DNA of 28,255 bases from assembly GCA_016934645.1 (NCBI GenBank), contig JAFGSL010000607.1, positions 1 to 28,255 of the forward strand, written 5' to 3'. Position 1 is the first letter of the stretch. Each line of letters opens with the position of its first letter. Below are positions 14,319-22,555 of the stretch, piece by piece. The translations under genes were made by a program, and so were the position numbers. A model generated the notes under the pieces. That model did no database searches, was not told the origin of the DNA, and saw only the letters and a program-made list of their open reading frames with translations. The stretch comes from Anaerolineae bacterium. GTDB taxonomy: Bacteria > Chloroflexota > Anaerolineae > B4-G1 > SLSP01.

Positions 14319-16325
14319 TTACTCCGACATCAGCTTCATCGCCCGTGCGGCAATCTGCTCAGGGGTGAAGCCGAATTCCTCCTTAAGGCGTTTGTAGGGC
14401 GCGGATGCGCCAAAGCGGTTGAGCGCGATGATGTCGCCGTAGCTGCCCACGTAGCGTTCCCATCCCAGGGAGACGCCGGCTTCAATCGCCAAACGTTTGA
14501 TAACGTCAGTGGGCAAGATGGTGTGTTTGTAGAACAGCGGCTGCTGCTCGAAAAGCTCCCACGAGGGCATGCTGACAACGCGGGCGCCGATGCGCCGTTC
14601 CTGGAGTAGCTTCTGCGCCGCCAGTGCGTCGGCGACTTCGGAACCGGCGGCGATAAGGATGATGTCTACCCGATCCAGTGGGGATTCGCTGAGGATGTAC
14701 GCACCCCGTGACACACCCTGCATCGCCTGATCGGCAGCCTCCTCCATCGTGGGGAGACTTTGCCGGGTTAGCGCCAGGGCCACGGGGCCGTTTCTGTGTT
14801 CGATCGCCACCTTCCATGCAGCAGCGGTTTCGTTCGCGTCTGCCGGACGGATCACCGTCAACCCAGGAATGAGGCGCAGCGCCATCACATGCTCCACCGG
14901 TTCGTGAGTGGGGCCATCCTCGCCCACATAGAACGAGTCGTGCGTGAAGACGTAGGTCACGGACAACTTCATCAACGCGGCAAGGCGTACTGCCGGGCGC
15001 ATATAATCCGAGAAGACCATAAACGTGCCGCCGAAGACCTGTAGCCCGCCGTAGAGCGCCATCCCGTTGAGCAGGCTGCCCATCGCGTGCTCGCGCACGC
15101 CAAAATGGAAGTTACGGCCCAGTGGGTTCTCCTTCGAGAAGTCCCCAAAGCCTTTCATGTACGTGTTGTTGGATGGAGCCAGGTCCGCCGATCCGCCGAG
15201 CAACTCCGGCAAAGCGGGTGCAATGGCGTTAAGCACTTTCCCGGAAGCCGCACGCGTCGCCATAGCGCCGCCGTCGGGGCGGAAGTGCGGGACGGCCTGC
15301 TCCCACTTCGCGGGAAGTTCACCTTTGAGGATACGGTGCAACTCGGTGGCCTCCTGGGGATACGCGGCCTCGTAGTCGGTAAGCAAGTCACGCCATTTGG
15401 CCTCGGCGCGCTCACCCTGAGGGACAGCAAGCCGGTAGTGTGCGATCACGTCGTTGGGGACAAAGAAAGGCTCCTGCGAAGGCCAACCGAAGGCGTCTTT
15501 AGCGAGGCGGATTTCTTCCTCTCCTAACGGTGCGCCGTGTGCTTTCGCACTGCCTTCCATATTCGGACTTCCGTGAGCGATAGTGGTCTTGCAGGCGATG
15601 AGGTGAGGTTTGCCCTTCTCGGCTTTGGCCGTGCGGATGGCGGCGTCGATGGCGTCGATGTCGTGCCCGTCAACAGCCTGCACGTGCCAGTTATAGGCGC
15701 GGAAACGCGCCTGCACATCCTCAGTAAAGGCGATGTCGGTGGAGCCTTCGATGGAAATGCTGTTATCGTCGTAGAAGTAGATCAGGCTGTCCAGCCCCAA
15801 ATGTCCAGCAAGGGAAGCGGCCTCGTGGGAAATGCCCTCCATCATATCGCCATCAGAGACAATCGCATAGATGAAGTGGTCGAAGAGTGCGAAGTCGGGC
15901 CGGTTGAAACGCGCCGCCAGGTGTTTCTGTGCAATCGCCATCCCGATGCCGTTAGCGAAGCCCTGTCCCAGTGGGCCGGTCGTTGTCTCGATCCCGAGGT
16001 CAAGGTCGTATTCGGGATGGCCGGGCGTTTTGCTCCCCCACTGCCGGAACTGCTGGAGATCTTCCATCAACATAGGATATCCCGTGAGGTGTAGCAGGCT
16101 GTAGAGCAGCATCGAGCCGTGTCCAGCGGAAAGGACGAAGCGATCGCGGTTGGGCCAGCGTGGATTGCGCGGGTTGTGCTTCAGGTGGCGCGTCCACAGT
16201 ACGTAGGCTACGTCGGCCATGCCCATCGGCATGCCGGGATGGCCGGACTTTGCTTTCTGGACGCCGTCCATCGCCAGAACGCGGAGGGCGTTGATACAGT
16301 TTTGGTCTAGATTTGTTTTTGGCAT
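14319..16325 (-). CDS. tkt: Transketolase
   Basis: A 668-residue ThDP- and metal-dependent enzyme of the pentose phosphate or Calvin pathway that moves two-carbon units between sugar phosphates. Visible landmarks are SGHPGMPMG (His29), [21 protein letters not shown], the ThDP motif [19 protein letters not shown] and the [10 protein letters not shown] segment with the cofactor-activating Glu. An ATG two codons upstream (16331) is too close to the AGGAGG site; the ATG at 16325 has 7-nt spacing and starts MPKTNLDQ. The start overlaps the methyltransferase stop as TAATG, and 3 nt separate its stop from the TTG of the glycosyltransferase. The three genes look translationally coupled, although no shared pathway is evident. 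Confidence 0.97.
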   Translation of the reverse strand: MPKTNLDQNCINALRVLAMDGVQKAKSGHPGMPMGMADVAYVLWTRHLKHNPRNPRWPNRDRFVLSAGHGSMLLYSLLHLTGYPMLMEDLQQFRQWGSKTPGHPEYDLDLGIETTTGPLGQGFANGIGMAIAQKHLAARFNRPDFALFDHFIYAIVSDGDMMEGISHEAASLAGHLGLDSLIYFYDDNSISIEGSTDIAFTEDVQARFRAYNWHVQAVDGHDIDAIDAAIRTAKAEKGKPHLIACKTTIAHGSPNMEGSAKAHGAPLGEEEIRLAKDAFGWPSQEPFFVPNDVIAHYRLAVPQGERAEAKWRDLLTDYEAAYPQEATELHRILKGELPAKWEQAVPHFRPDGGAMATRAASGKVLNAIAPALPELLGGSADLAPSNNTYMKGFGDFSKENPLGRNFHFGVREHAMGSLLNGMALYGGLQVFGGTFMVFSDYMRPAVRLAALMKLSVTYVFTHDSFYVGEDGPTHEPVEHVMALRLIPGLTVIRPADANETAAAWKVAIEHRNGPVALALTRQSLPTMEEAADQAMQGVSRGAYILSESPLDRVDIILIAAGSEVADALAAQKLLQERRIGARVVSMPSWELFEQQPLFYKHTILPTDVIKRLAIEAGVSLGWERYVGSYGDIIALNRFGASAPYKRLKEEFGFTPEQIAARAMKLMSE

Positions 16326-17140
16326 TAGCATTCCTCCTGGTTGTTATTTTCGCAAGGGTTGCATGTGATTTGTCCCCATACCATTTCCACAATGAGTTCT
16401 GTAGGGAAGATTAACGTTTTTCCGGCACTTTGTGCCTCGGCGACAGCGGTCTTGATCCGCTGCACGCCCGCCGCGTAGGCTGCATCGCTCAACAGGGCCA
16501 GTTGCGACGACGAGTGCTTTTCCAGAAACGGGTCATCGAGTATGGTCGCACTCGTCTTGTGATCGATGATGCGTTCAACTAACCGGCGTTCTGTCTGCCA
16601 AAATCCGGCAGCACGCATCCAGTCTAGCACGGTTTCCCACGATGGAAAGCGCGCCAAATCGGTTTCGTACGTTCCTGGGAAGTAATCGTAGACGTACCAG
16701 GTTTCTCGCCCTATGCGCGGGTCCATACCGATGATTGCCAGTACCCCGCCATCTCGCAGCACACGCTGTGCTTCTTGGATGAACGACTGCTGCCCGTCCA
16801 TATGGTGGATGGCATTCACGCAATAGACGAGATCGAAGGTAGCATCGGGGAAGGGGAGGACTTCACCACGCCCACGGGTCAGGTAGATTGGCGTAGCACG
16901 GTTACGGGCTTGAGCCAGCATCCCTTTGGACGGATCAAGGCCGTAACACCGGTCTGCCACAGTGCGTAATTCCACTAGCCAGCGCCCAGTCCCGCAGCCG
17001 ACTTCCAGGATCGTTCGTGCGTTGAGATCATGGGCCAGGTCGGTCAGCGCGCGTGCCGTTGCTGGACGGTCGTTGTCGTCCGCGAAACGCTGATTATACG
17101 TCGGTGCGAGGGCGTCGTAATCGACGTGTTTACGGTTCAT
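16325..17140 (-). CDS. Class I SAM-dependent methyltransferase
   Basis: A 271-residue Rossmann-fold methyltransferase (Methyltransf_11/25 type). SAM-binding motif I is [10 protein letters not shown] (45-54), the acidic residue binding ribose is in YGLDPSKGM (66-74), and the later motifs are [11 protein letters not shown] and [15 protein letters not shown]. The C-terminal half (about 150-271) probably forms the substrate cap; the substrate cannot be named, and small molecule, quinone or lipid are all possible. The last residues [12 protein letters not shown] include codons from a partial gene-end repeat (16349-16359), so the native tail may be slightly extended. First gene of the methyltransferase-tkt-glycosyltransferase group. 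Confidence 0.85.
   Translation of the reverse strand: MNRKHVDYDALAPTYNQRFADDNDRPATARALTDLAHDLNARTILEVGCGTGRWLVELRTVADRCYGLDPSKGMLAQARNRATPIYLTRGRGEVLPFPDATFDLVYCVNAIHHMDGQQSFIQEAQRVLRDGGVLAIIGMDPRIGRETWYVYDYFPGTYETDLARFPSWETVLDWMRAAGFWQTERRLVERIIDHKTSATILDDPFLEKHSSSQLALLSDAAYAAGVQRIKTAVAEAQSAGKTLIFPTELIVEMVWGQITCNPCENNNQEEC
16349..16359 (-). repeat. Partial gene-end repeat in the methyltransferase 3' end
   Basis: On the minus strand the sequence reads ACCCTTGCGAA, the left half of the family core. It is translated as PCE about 20 nt before the stop codon. Confidence 0.45.
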
Positions 17141-17152
17141 ACTCTAACTCTA

Positions 17153-17250
17153 TCCTCGCGAAGGTTGCGTACAAGCGTGCATATTGCCGGCCATTCTGTT
17201 CTCCGTGATTGTTTTCCAGCCTCTATTTGTTCGGAACCTTCGCAAGGTTC
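17153..17250 (-). repeat. Inverted pair of gene-end repeats (copy B)
   Basis: GAACCTTCGCAAGGTTC (17234-17250) begins immediately at the stop codon of the minus-strand gene at 17249-17890. An inverted partner, TCCTCGCGAAGGTTGCG (17153-17169), lies about 65 nt further, just before the methyltransferase start. The pair brackets the intergenic gap. Confidence 0.75.
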
Positions 17251-17890
17251 ACGGTGTTTCCATATTCGCCAACGCGCGCAAAGCCACAGTAACGCGGCGC
17301 GGCGATTCGGTGAGTAGACCAATGTCCTCCCAGTACTGTCCAAGCCGTGAGAGCACGCGCCGAGAGATGTGTTCGCTGAAGGCTGCGTACAGTTTGCTGA
17401 GTGTGAAATAGCCGTTCAATTCATCAATGGCGTAGGCGACCAGCTCGCGTTCCAATCCGTTCAGCTCCGGGAACGACGAGGGCGGGCGCACCTGCGGATC
17501 GATAATTGCCGCTGAGAGCATCTCCATCCAGAGAATAGCGTCCTCGATCAGGTGTCCCATCTGGAAATAAAGCCGGTTGGACCATTCCGCTTCGCCGTCC
17601 AGATCGTGGATGAAGGGTGGGGAATCGACCAGCGTGCCATACGCAGCGAAGGGGAAATCGGCGGCGTTGAAGAGGCCGACTGTCGGCGTAACAGCCTCGG
17701 CGCGCAGGATATCCCAACGCTGTTCGGTCACGCTGTAGTCCATCTCAAATGTCACGAGGACACCGCCAGTCAAGCGCCAGTACCAACGTGCGCCGATGCG
17801 TCCCTGGTAGCCTGGGATGCGCGCGGCGATGCTGTCAAGAATTTGATCCGCCAACCGCAATGTCTGGTATGAAGGGTAAAATCGAGCCAT
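17249..17890 (-). CDS. Hypothetical protein, 213 aa
   Basis: No family is recognised. The protein is soluble, with no signal peptide or membrane helix, and rich in aromatic residues. Residues 1-60 contain RWYWRLTGGVLVTFEMDYS, which suggests a beta hairpin. The C-terminal third is helical and ends near ESPRRVTVALRALANMETP. It is preceded by AAGGA 7 nt before the ATG. Codon use resembles its neighbours and the frame is fully open, so it is probably real. It stands between the DHH-CBS-nucleotidyltransferase gene (about 86 nt upstream, same strand) and the methyltransferase. Its stop codon adjoins the gene-end repeat. Confidence 0.7.
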   Translation of the reverse strand: MARFYPSYQTLRLADQILDSIAARIPGYQGRIGARWYWRLTGGVLVTFEMDYSVTEQRWDILRAEAVTPTVGLFNAADFPFAAYGTLVDSPPFIHDLDGEAEWSNRLYFQMGHLIEDAILWMEMLSAAIIDPQVRPPSSFPELNGLERELVAYAIDELNGYFTLSKLYAAFSEHISRRVLSRLGQYWEDIGLLTESPRRVTVALRALANMETP

Positions 17891-17969
17891 AGGTGTATCC
17901 TTTGTGTTGTTTTCAGAAGAATTGGCAGGATGAAAAGGTTTCCTCTGTGTAGGTAAGCCCTATTTTGAA

Positions 17970-17987
17970 AGTCCTGTTAATCCTGTT
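17970..17987. repeat. Nonamer duplication at the end of the DHH/CCA gene
   Basis: AGTCCTGTT and AATCCTGTT follow each other directly. On the minus strand this gives the stop codon and the last residues (QQD) of the large fusion gene, so its 3' end lies in repeat sequence. Confidence 0.45.
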
Positions 17988-20679
17988 GTGAAGTGATATC
18001 TTCCAGTGCCAATATCTCGTTGACCCGTTGTTCTTCTTCCTCACGGGTGGTAATCTCGCCATCGAGACGCGCGGCGCGGAGTGCCTCGAAGATTTGACGG
18101 TAGACTGGGCCGGGTGGCAAGCCCAGTTCCTTTAAGTCCTTGCCGGAGATCTCACATTGGACGTGGCGCCATTCGCGAGCGTAGCGTTCCAGCTTGGCCT
18201 TGATCGTGGAATCATCGCTCGCCAGCCACCCTAAAGGAAGCAATTCATCCGGCAGTGGTTCTAGCAGGGCCACAATCTGGCTAGGCCGTTCCAAAGTCTT
18301 CAATTTGGGCAGCGTCTGGCGCAGAAGCGGCAGAGCCCGCAATCCGCTGCTGATGCGGCGTGGGATCAGCAGGCGTTTGATCAGGCGCTCCACTGCCTCA
18401 GCCGGTAGCCGGTAGAGAAACAGTCCCCAATAGAAGAAATCGAGTTCGTGCGTTGCCTCGTGCGAGGCCGGATGCGCAGTGTTGATGTCCCACAACGCCT
18501 GATTCTCGGGTTGGCGCAGTCGGGCAAAACGTTCGTGCAACCATGCGTCGCTGATCAGTTCTGGATCGATGTGGGCGAGTGCGCCGAGTGCCTGCAGCCG
18601 GTCGAGTGCGGCCTCCGGCTTCGCCTCGCGGAAGATCAGGTCGAGTTCGTGGCGGATGCGCCCACCGGTGATGCGGTCGAGCATCGGCAGCGCGTTAGCG
18701 ATCAGGCTCTCGCTTTGCAGGTCCAGGTGGAATCCCAGGCGCGCCTCGAAACGCGCTGCGCGCAAGATACGGGTAGGATCGTCGATGAAGCTGAGGCTGT
18801 GCAGCACGCGAATCACACCATCCTCGAGATCGGCCTTGCCACCGTAGAAGTCCAGCAGCTCGCCCCAACGTTGTGGATCAAGGCGGATGGCGAGCGTGTT
18901 GATGGTGAAATCGCGCCGGTGTAAGTCCTGCTTGATCGAACTACGCTCCACCAGCGGCAGTGCGGTCGGGTGCTCATAGAATTCCGTCCGCGCCGTCACA
19001 AGGTCGATAAATTCAGGGATTGAAAATTGAGAAATTGAAGATTTGGAAATGGCTGATGGTTGACCGTCATTTTGAAATTTCCCATTTCCCATTTCCAATT
19101 TTTCCCATACATCCGCCGGGAGCGTCCATTTCACCGTCCCAAAACGGCTGTGGGTGTGAATTTCACCGCCTAGTTGTTGTGCCAGTGCCTTGCCGAGTGC
19201 AATAGCGTGCCCTTCGACGACAATGTCGACATCCACGAGGGGCTGGCCGAGTAGAAGATCGCGCACGATACCGCCGACAAAATAGATGTTGTAGCCTTGC
19301 TGCGCGGCCAACTCGCCGATTTGCCGGATCAGCGCCAGCAGCGGCGCGGGGAAATATTGCTCCATACGGCGGATGATGTCCTGTTGCACAGCATTTGCCT
19401 CCAAGAGAGGCAACCGGATCAGATCAGTGCGCGTCACCACGCCGATGAGTTGTCCTTCTTCGACGACCGGAATCTGACCCCAGCCGGTTTGGATCATCAG
19501 CGCGCGCACCCGTTCCACCGAGTCTTCCGGTGAGACGCTCACCGCGCCGTGCTGCATCACGCGTTCCACGGGTTGGTGTTCCCACTGGTGCTGCCTGGCT
19601 CGATCTACCGCGTTACGTGTCACCAACCCCAAGATGTTGCCTTTGGGGCCGACGACAGGGAAGCCTTCGTGGCCGGTACGCAGCATAAGTTGGGCGACAA
19701 CGTGAACCGGCTCGCTGGGTCGCACGGTGCGGACGCCGAGCGACATCACCGTTCGCACTTTGACGCGCGGGCGCACAAAGTCGGGGAGCAGGTCGCGTAG
19801 TTCGGCGAAGATATCAACGGCATGGCGGTGGCGGATGAGTGCGGCAGCAGCGCGGTCGTGCCCACCACCACCGAAGTGCTCGGCAACCTCGGCCACGTTG
19901 ATGTCGTCCGTGCTGCTGCGGGCGACGAATTGCGTATTGCCGCTGATCTCGACGAGCACGAACAGCGCCGAGGGGTCGAGCAGGTCGCGCAGTTTGTGTG
20001 CCAGCGTCGAAACTTCCTCATCGGTATTGGGTGGCGATTCCGCCCAACTCAGGACCACCGGATGGCCGTCGATCTCCAAAGTTTCAACGTGCTCTTTGAG
20101 TGCGTCGTAGATCATCTGCTGCATGGGCGTAAGCGGATGCTCTAGGAATTCCGTGGCGATTTCGAGGCTCGCGCCTTGCTCCACGAGCCAGGCGGCGGCG
20201 CGTATGTCGCGGGACGAGGTGGCGGCGTAGGTGAGACTGCCGGTATCTTCGTAAATACCCGCGAGCATCAGGGTGGCCTCGACGCGGGAGATGGGCGTCA
20301 GGCGTGCGGAGAGCGCCTCGACGAGTAGGGTAGTCGCCGCCCCTAACGTCTCGCCCTGGAAGCGCCAGCCCACCGGCAAAACCTCGGGCGGGGTATGGTG
20401 ATCGATCACGAGCACGTCTTTGATGTCCTTGCTCATACCACGCACGTAGGTGAGACTCTGCGTATCCACCAGGATGACGCGTTGCACATGTTGTCCGCGC
20501 GGGAGCGTGTCCGGATCGACGAAGGGCAGTCCCGCGCCGTAAAGCGCTAGAAAGGACTGCACATTGCCGTTGACGCGGCGTGGCAATACGGGGCGCGCGT
20601 TCGGATACAGTTTGTGCGCACCCAGCAGGCTGGCAATCGCGTCAAAATCCGCGTTTTCATGGGTTAGAATGACGTGCAT
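17977..20679 (-). CDS. DHH-DHHA1-CBS-CBS-tRNA nucleotidyltransferase fusion
   Basis: A 900-residue fusion. Residues 1-300 are a DHH phosphoesterase (HENADFD 7-13, DTGS 145-148, DHH 93-95) with a DHHA1 domain ending in GGGGHDRAA (270-278). Two CBS domains follow (about 305-430). Residues 455-900 are a class II nucleotidyltransferase of the CCA-adding/poly(A) polymerase type, with GGIVRDLLLG (469-478), DVD (483-485) and RRDFTIN (588-594). The same architecture is known in other bacteria, where a separate enzyme may add the C residues. The ATG at 20679 starts the DHH motif properly; upstream in-frame ATGs lie in repeat DNA. About 30 residues (524-556) are a heptamer-array insertion. A -10 box 6 nt upstream suggests a leaderless mRNA. 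Confidence 0.9.
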   Translation of the reverse strand: MHVILTHENADFDAIASLLGAHKLYPNARPVLPRRVNGNVQSFLALYGAGLPFVDPDTLPRGQHVQRVILVDTQSLTYVRGMSKDIKDVLVIDHHTPPEVLPVGWRFQGETLGAATTLLVEALSARLTPISRVEATLMLAGIYEDTGSLTYAATSSRDIRAAAWLVEQGASLEIATEFLEHPLTPMQQMIYDALKEHVETLEIDGHPVVLSWAESPPNTDEEVSTLAHKLRDLLDPSALFVLVEISGNTQFVARSSTDDINVAEVAEHFGGGGHDRAAAALIRHRHAVDIFAELRDLLPDFVRPRVKVRTVMSLGVRTVRPSEPVHVVAQLMLRTGHEGFPVVGPKGNILGLVTRNAVDRARQHQWEHQPVERVMQHGAVSVSPEDSVERVRALMIQTGWGQIPVVEEGQLIGVVTRTDLIRLPLLEANAVQQDIIRRMEQYFPAPLLALIRQIGELAAQQGYNIYFVGGIVRDLLLGQPLVDVDIVVEGHAIALGKALAQQLGGEIHTHSRFGTVKWTLPADVWEKLEMGNGKFQNDGQPSAISKSSISQFSIPEFIDLVTARTEFYEHPTALPLVERSSIKQDLHRRDFTINTLAIRLDPQRWGELLDFYGGKADLEDGVIRVLHSLSFIDDPTRILRAARFEARLGFHLDLQSESLIANALPMLDRITGGRIRHELDLIFREAKPEAALDRLQALGALAHIDPELISDAWLHERFARLRQPENQALWDINTAHPASHEATHELDFFYWGLFLYRLPAEAVERLIKRLLIPRRISSGLRALPLLRQTLPKLKTLERPSQIVALLEPLPDELLPLGWLASDDSTIKAKLERYAREWRHVQCEISGKDLKELGLPPGPVYRQIFEALRAARLDGEITTREEEEQRVNEILALEDITSQQD
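19019..19106. repeat. Heptamer array inside the nucleotidyltransferase domain
   Basis: ATTGAAA, ATTGAGA, AATTGAAG and ATTTGGA (19019-19047), then ATTTCCC, ATTTCCC, ATTTCCA and ATTTTTCCC (19077-19106). The two halves are partly complementary (GGAAATGG with CCATTTCC). The reading frame is kept. Homologues usually have a short turn between LPDG-like and IDVATARTE-like strands, exactly where this lies. Confidence 0.8.
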
Positions 20680-20685
20680 ACAATG

Positions 20686-20691
20686 ATTATA
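20686..20691 (-). promoter_or_regulatory. -10 box giving a probable leaderless mRNA
   Basis: On the minus strand TATAAT is followed by CATTGT and then the ATG of the DHH/CCA fusion. Transcription would start at or within a base or two of that ATG. No Shine-Dalgarno sequence precedes it and no good -35 was found at 16-18 nt. Confidence 0.55.
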
Positions 20692-20697
20692 GCACGA

Positions 20698-20739
20698 AAC
20701 GTGGGACGTGAGACCTGCGACGTAGCGTGTAGCACCTAG
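20698..20739. repeat. Heptamer array between divergent genes
   Basis: Six consecutive 7-nt units, AACGTGG, GACGTGA, GACCTGC, GACGTAG, CGTGTAG and CACCTAG, lie immediately upstream of the -10 box of the DHH/CCA gene, where its -35 should be. Confidence 0.75.
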
Positions 20740-20772
20740 GGGTAGTGGTGAGAGGGTGCTTCGTTGATTTTC

Positions 20773-20781
20773 TGTTATAAT
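20773..20781 (+). promoter_or_regulatory. Extended -10 promoter for the lipid kinase gene
   Basis: TGTTATAAT is an extended -10 element (TGn before a consensus TATAAT). The predicted start is about 20788, giving a leader of about 40 nt. No good -35 is seen, which fits an extended -10 promoter. Confidence 0.6.
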
Positions 20782-20827
20782 GGAAATGTATTGTGACTCC
20801 CATCCTGAGAAAAGGCGGTCTGAGGCG

Positions 20828-21766
20828 ATGAACCGGTACAAAGTGATCGTGAATCCCATTTCTGGTCGTGGTAACGGCGAACAATCTATCCCACAGATTA
20901 AGAACTTGTTGGAGCAGCATGGTCTTTCTTACGATCTGGTGCGCACCGAGCGCCCAGGTCATGCGATCGAGCTGGCGCAACAAGCCGCCACAGACGGCGC
21001 TTGTGCGCCGTACGACGTTGTCGTTGCGGCAGGTGGTGACGGCACGGCCAACGAGGTATTGAATGGGTTGATGCAGGCCAAGCAAACCGGGGCGGATGCG
21101 GCGATGGGTGTCTTGTGTGTCGGGCGCGGTAACGACTTCGCCTTCGGCGCGGGTGTCCCGACCACGGTAGAAGCCGGATGTGACGCGCTGGCTGCAGATC
21201 ATCGTCATCTTATCGATGTAGGATGGGTGGAAGGTGGCCTCGTTCCGCAGGGACGTTACTTCGGTAACGGTGTGGGCATCGGCTTTGACGCGGTGGTGGG
21301 CTTTGAGGCGCTGAAGCTGAAGCGGCTTAGCGGCTTCCCCTCGTACATCGTCGCGGCGCTCAAGACCGTCTTCCTGTATTACCGCGCACCGCTGCTGCGT
21401 ATCACTTACGACGAGCACGAGGTGACGCAGCCTTCCTTGATGGTTTCGGTAATGAACGGACGGCGCATGGGTGGTGGCTTTATGATGGCCCCCGAATCAA
21501 GCTCCGATGACGGACTTTTTGACTTATGTCTCGCGGCGCACGTGAGTCGCGCGCGCATCTTCCCGCTCATCTTGCGCTTTATGAAGGGGACACAGGCCAC
21601 GCACAACGCCATCACCACCGGGCGTGCGGAGCACGTCACCGTGACGGCGGTGGAGGGCGTGCTGCCCGCCCATGCCGATGGGGAAACCATCAGCATAGAA
21701 TCACGAGAATTGACGATGCGCATCCTGCCGCGCCGGCTCGAAGTCGTCAGCCCAGAGGCAGCGTGA
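20828..21766 (+). CDS. Diacylglycerol kinase-like lipid kinase (YegS/DgkB family)
   Basis: A 312-residue lipid kinase. KVIVNPISGRGNG (5-17) and AAGGDGTANEVLNG (67-80) are the DAGK catalytic signature for ATP binding. A later GGGFMMAPESSSDDGLFDL segment is the usual second half-domain motif, and a C-terminal beta region contains ADGE. Substrate may be diacylglycerol, sphingoid base or another lipid. An ATG 16 codons upstream would begin inside the promoter, so the ATG at 20828 before NRYKVIV is used; GAGG lies only 3 nt before it. The stop overlaps the start of the acyltransferase gene as TGATG, so the two phospholipid enzymes are coupled. Confidence 0.9.
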   Translation: MNRYKVIVNPISGRGNGEQSIPQIKNLLEQHGLSYDLVRTERPGHAIELAQQAATDGACAPYDVVVAAGGDGTANEVLNGLMQAKQTGADAAMGVLCVGRGNDFAFGAGVPTTVEAGCDALAADHRHLIDVGWVEGGLVPQGRYFGNGVGIGFDAVVGFEALKLKRLSGFPSYIVAALKTVFLYYRAPLLRITYDEHEVTQPSLMVSVMNGRRMGGGFMMAPESSSDDGLFDLCLAAHVSRARIFPLILRFMKGTQATHNAITTGRAEHVTVTAVEGVLPAHADGETISIESRELTMRILPRRLEVVSPEAA

Positions 21767-22500
21767 TGTTGATGCAGTGGACGCTGGCGCTTCCGTGGCT
21801 GGTCAACACGACACTCAAAGGTCTGACGGGTGCCATCTGCCGTGTGGATGATGCACAACTGGCGCGCGTGCCGCAGCACGGGCCGCTGATCGTGGTGGCG
21901 AATCACATCAATTTCTTGGATGCGCCGGTACTCTTCTCACGCGTTCATCCGCGCCGGGTGACGGGCTTTGTGAAGGCTGAAACTTGGCAGAATCCGACGC
22001 TGGCTATGTTGTTCGACATGTGGAAAACGATCCCGCTGGAGCGCGGCGAGGCCGACGTGGGTGCGTTCCGTGAAGGATTGGCGGCGTTGCAAGACGGTGC
22101 AATTTTGGCGGTGGCTCCTGAGGGCACACGCAGCGGGCACGGGCGGTTGCAACGGGGCCGTCCCGGCGTGGTGCTGCTGGCGCTGCATAGTGGCGCACCG
22201 GTTTTGCCCCTGGTCTACTATGGCGGTGAGCGCTTTCACGACAACCTTCGGAGCCTACGCCGCACCGATTTTCGCATCATCGTTGGACAGCCGTTCTATC
22301 TCGACGCGCGCGGGGTCAAGGTGACGCGGACGGTGCGCCACGCGATGATTGACGAGATGATGTACCAGATCGCTGGCCTGCTCCCGCCTGACTATCGCGG
22401 TGTCTACGCGGATATCGACGCCGCCACCGAACACTACCTGCGTTTTCCCGAAGGCAGCGTCAGCAACCTTCCCTCTTCAGGGACAATGCTGACGGATTGA
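21766..22500 (+). CDS. PlsC-like 1-acylglycerol-3-phosphate acyltransferase
   Basis: A 244-residue acyltransferase of the PlsC/LPLAT family, which makes phosphatidic acid by acylating lysophosphatidic acid. The catalytic HxxxxD is ANHINFLDAP (His47, Asp52), and the glycerol-phosphate-binding motif is APEGTRSG (117-124). The N-terminal hydrophobic stretch may lie on the membrane. Start is the ATG that overlaps the lipid kinase stop (TGATG). The pairing with a lipid kinase that can produce phosphatidate or lysophosphatidate suggests a phospholipid synthesis or recycling unit. It is followed by cysS 55 nt later. Confidence 0.9.
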   Translation: MLMQWTLALPWLVNTTLKGLTGAICRVDDAQLARVPQHGPLIVVANHINFLDAPVLFSRVHPRRVTGFVKAETWQNPTLAMLFDMWKTIPLERGEADVGAFREGLAALQDGAILAVAPEGTRSGHGRLQRGRPGVVLLALHSGAPVLPLVYYGGERFHDNLRSLRRTDFRIIVGQPFYLDARGVKVTRTVRHAMIDEMMYQIAGLLPPDYRGVYADIDAATEHYLRFPEGSVSNLPSSGTMLTD

Positions 22501-22508
22501 TAGTTTTC

Positions 22509-22536
22509 AACCTGTAACCTGAAACTTGTAACGCTT
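22509..22536. repeat. Heptamer array upstream of cysS
   Basis: AACCTGT, AACCTGA, AACTTGT and AACGCTT stand head to tail in the 55-nt gap between the acyltransferase gene and cysS, ending just before the cysS ribosome site. Confidence 0.7.
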
Positions 22537-22555
22537 CCCGAAGGAGTGATCGATT

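Noticed and set aside
20680..20859. A 60-residue N-terminal extension of the DHH/CCA fusion
   Set aside because: It runs through the promoter and heptamer array, and the DHH domain begins exactly at the ATG at 20679.
21526..21765. An 80-residue N-terminal extension of the acyltransferase
   Set aside because: It overlaps the lipid kinase in another frame; the TGATG junction at 21764-21768 gives the natural start.
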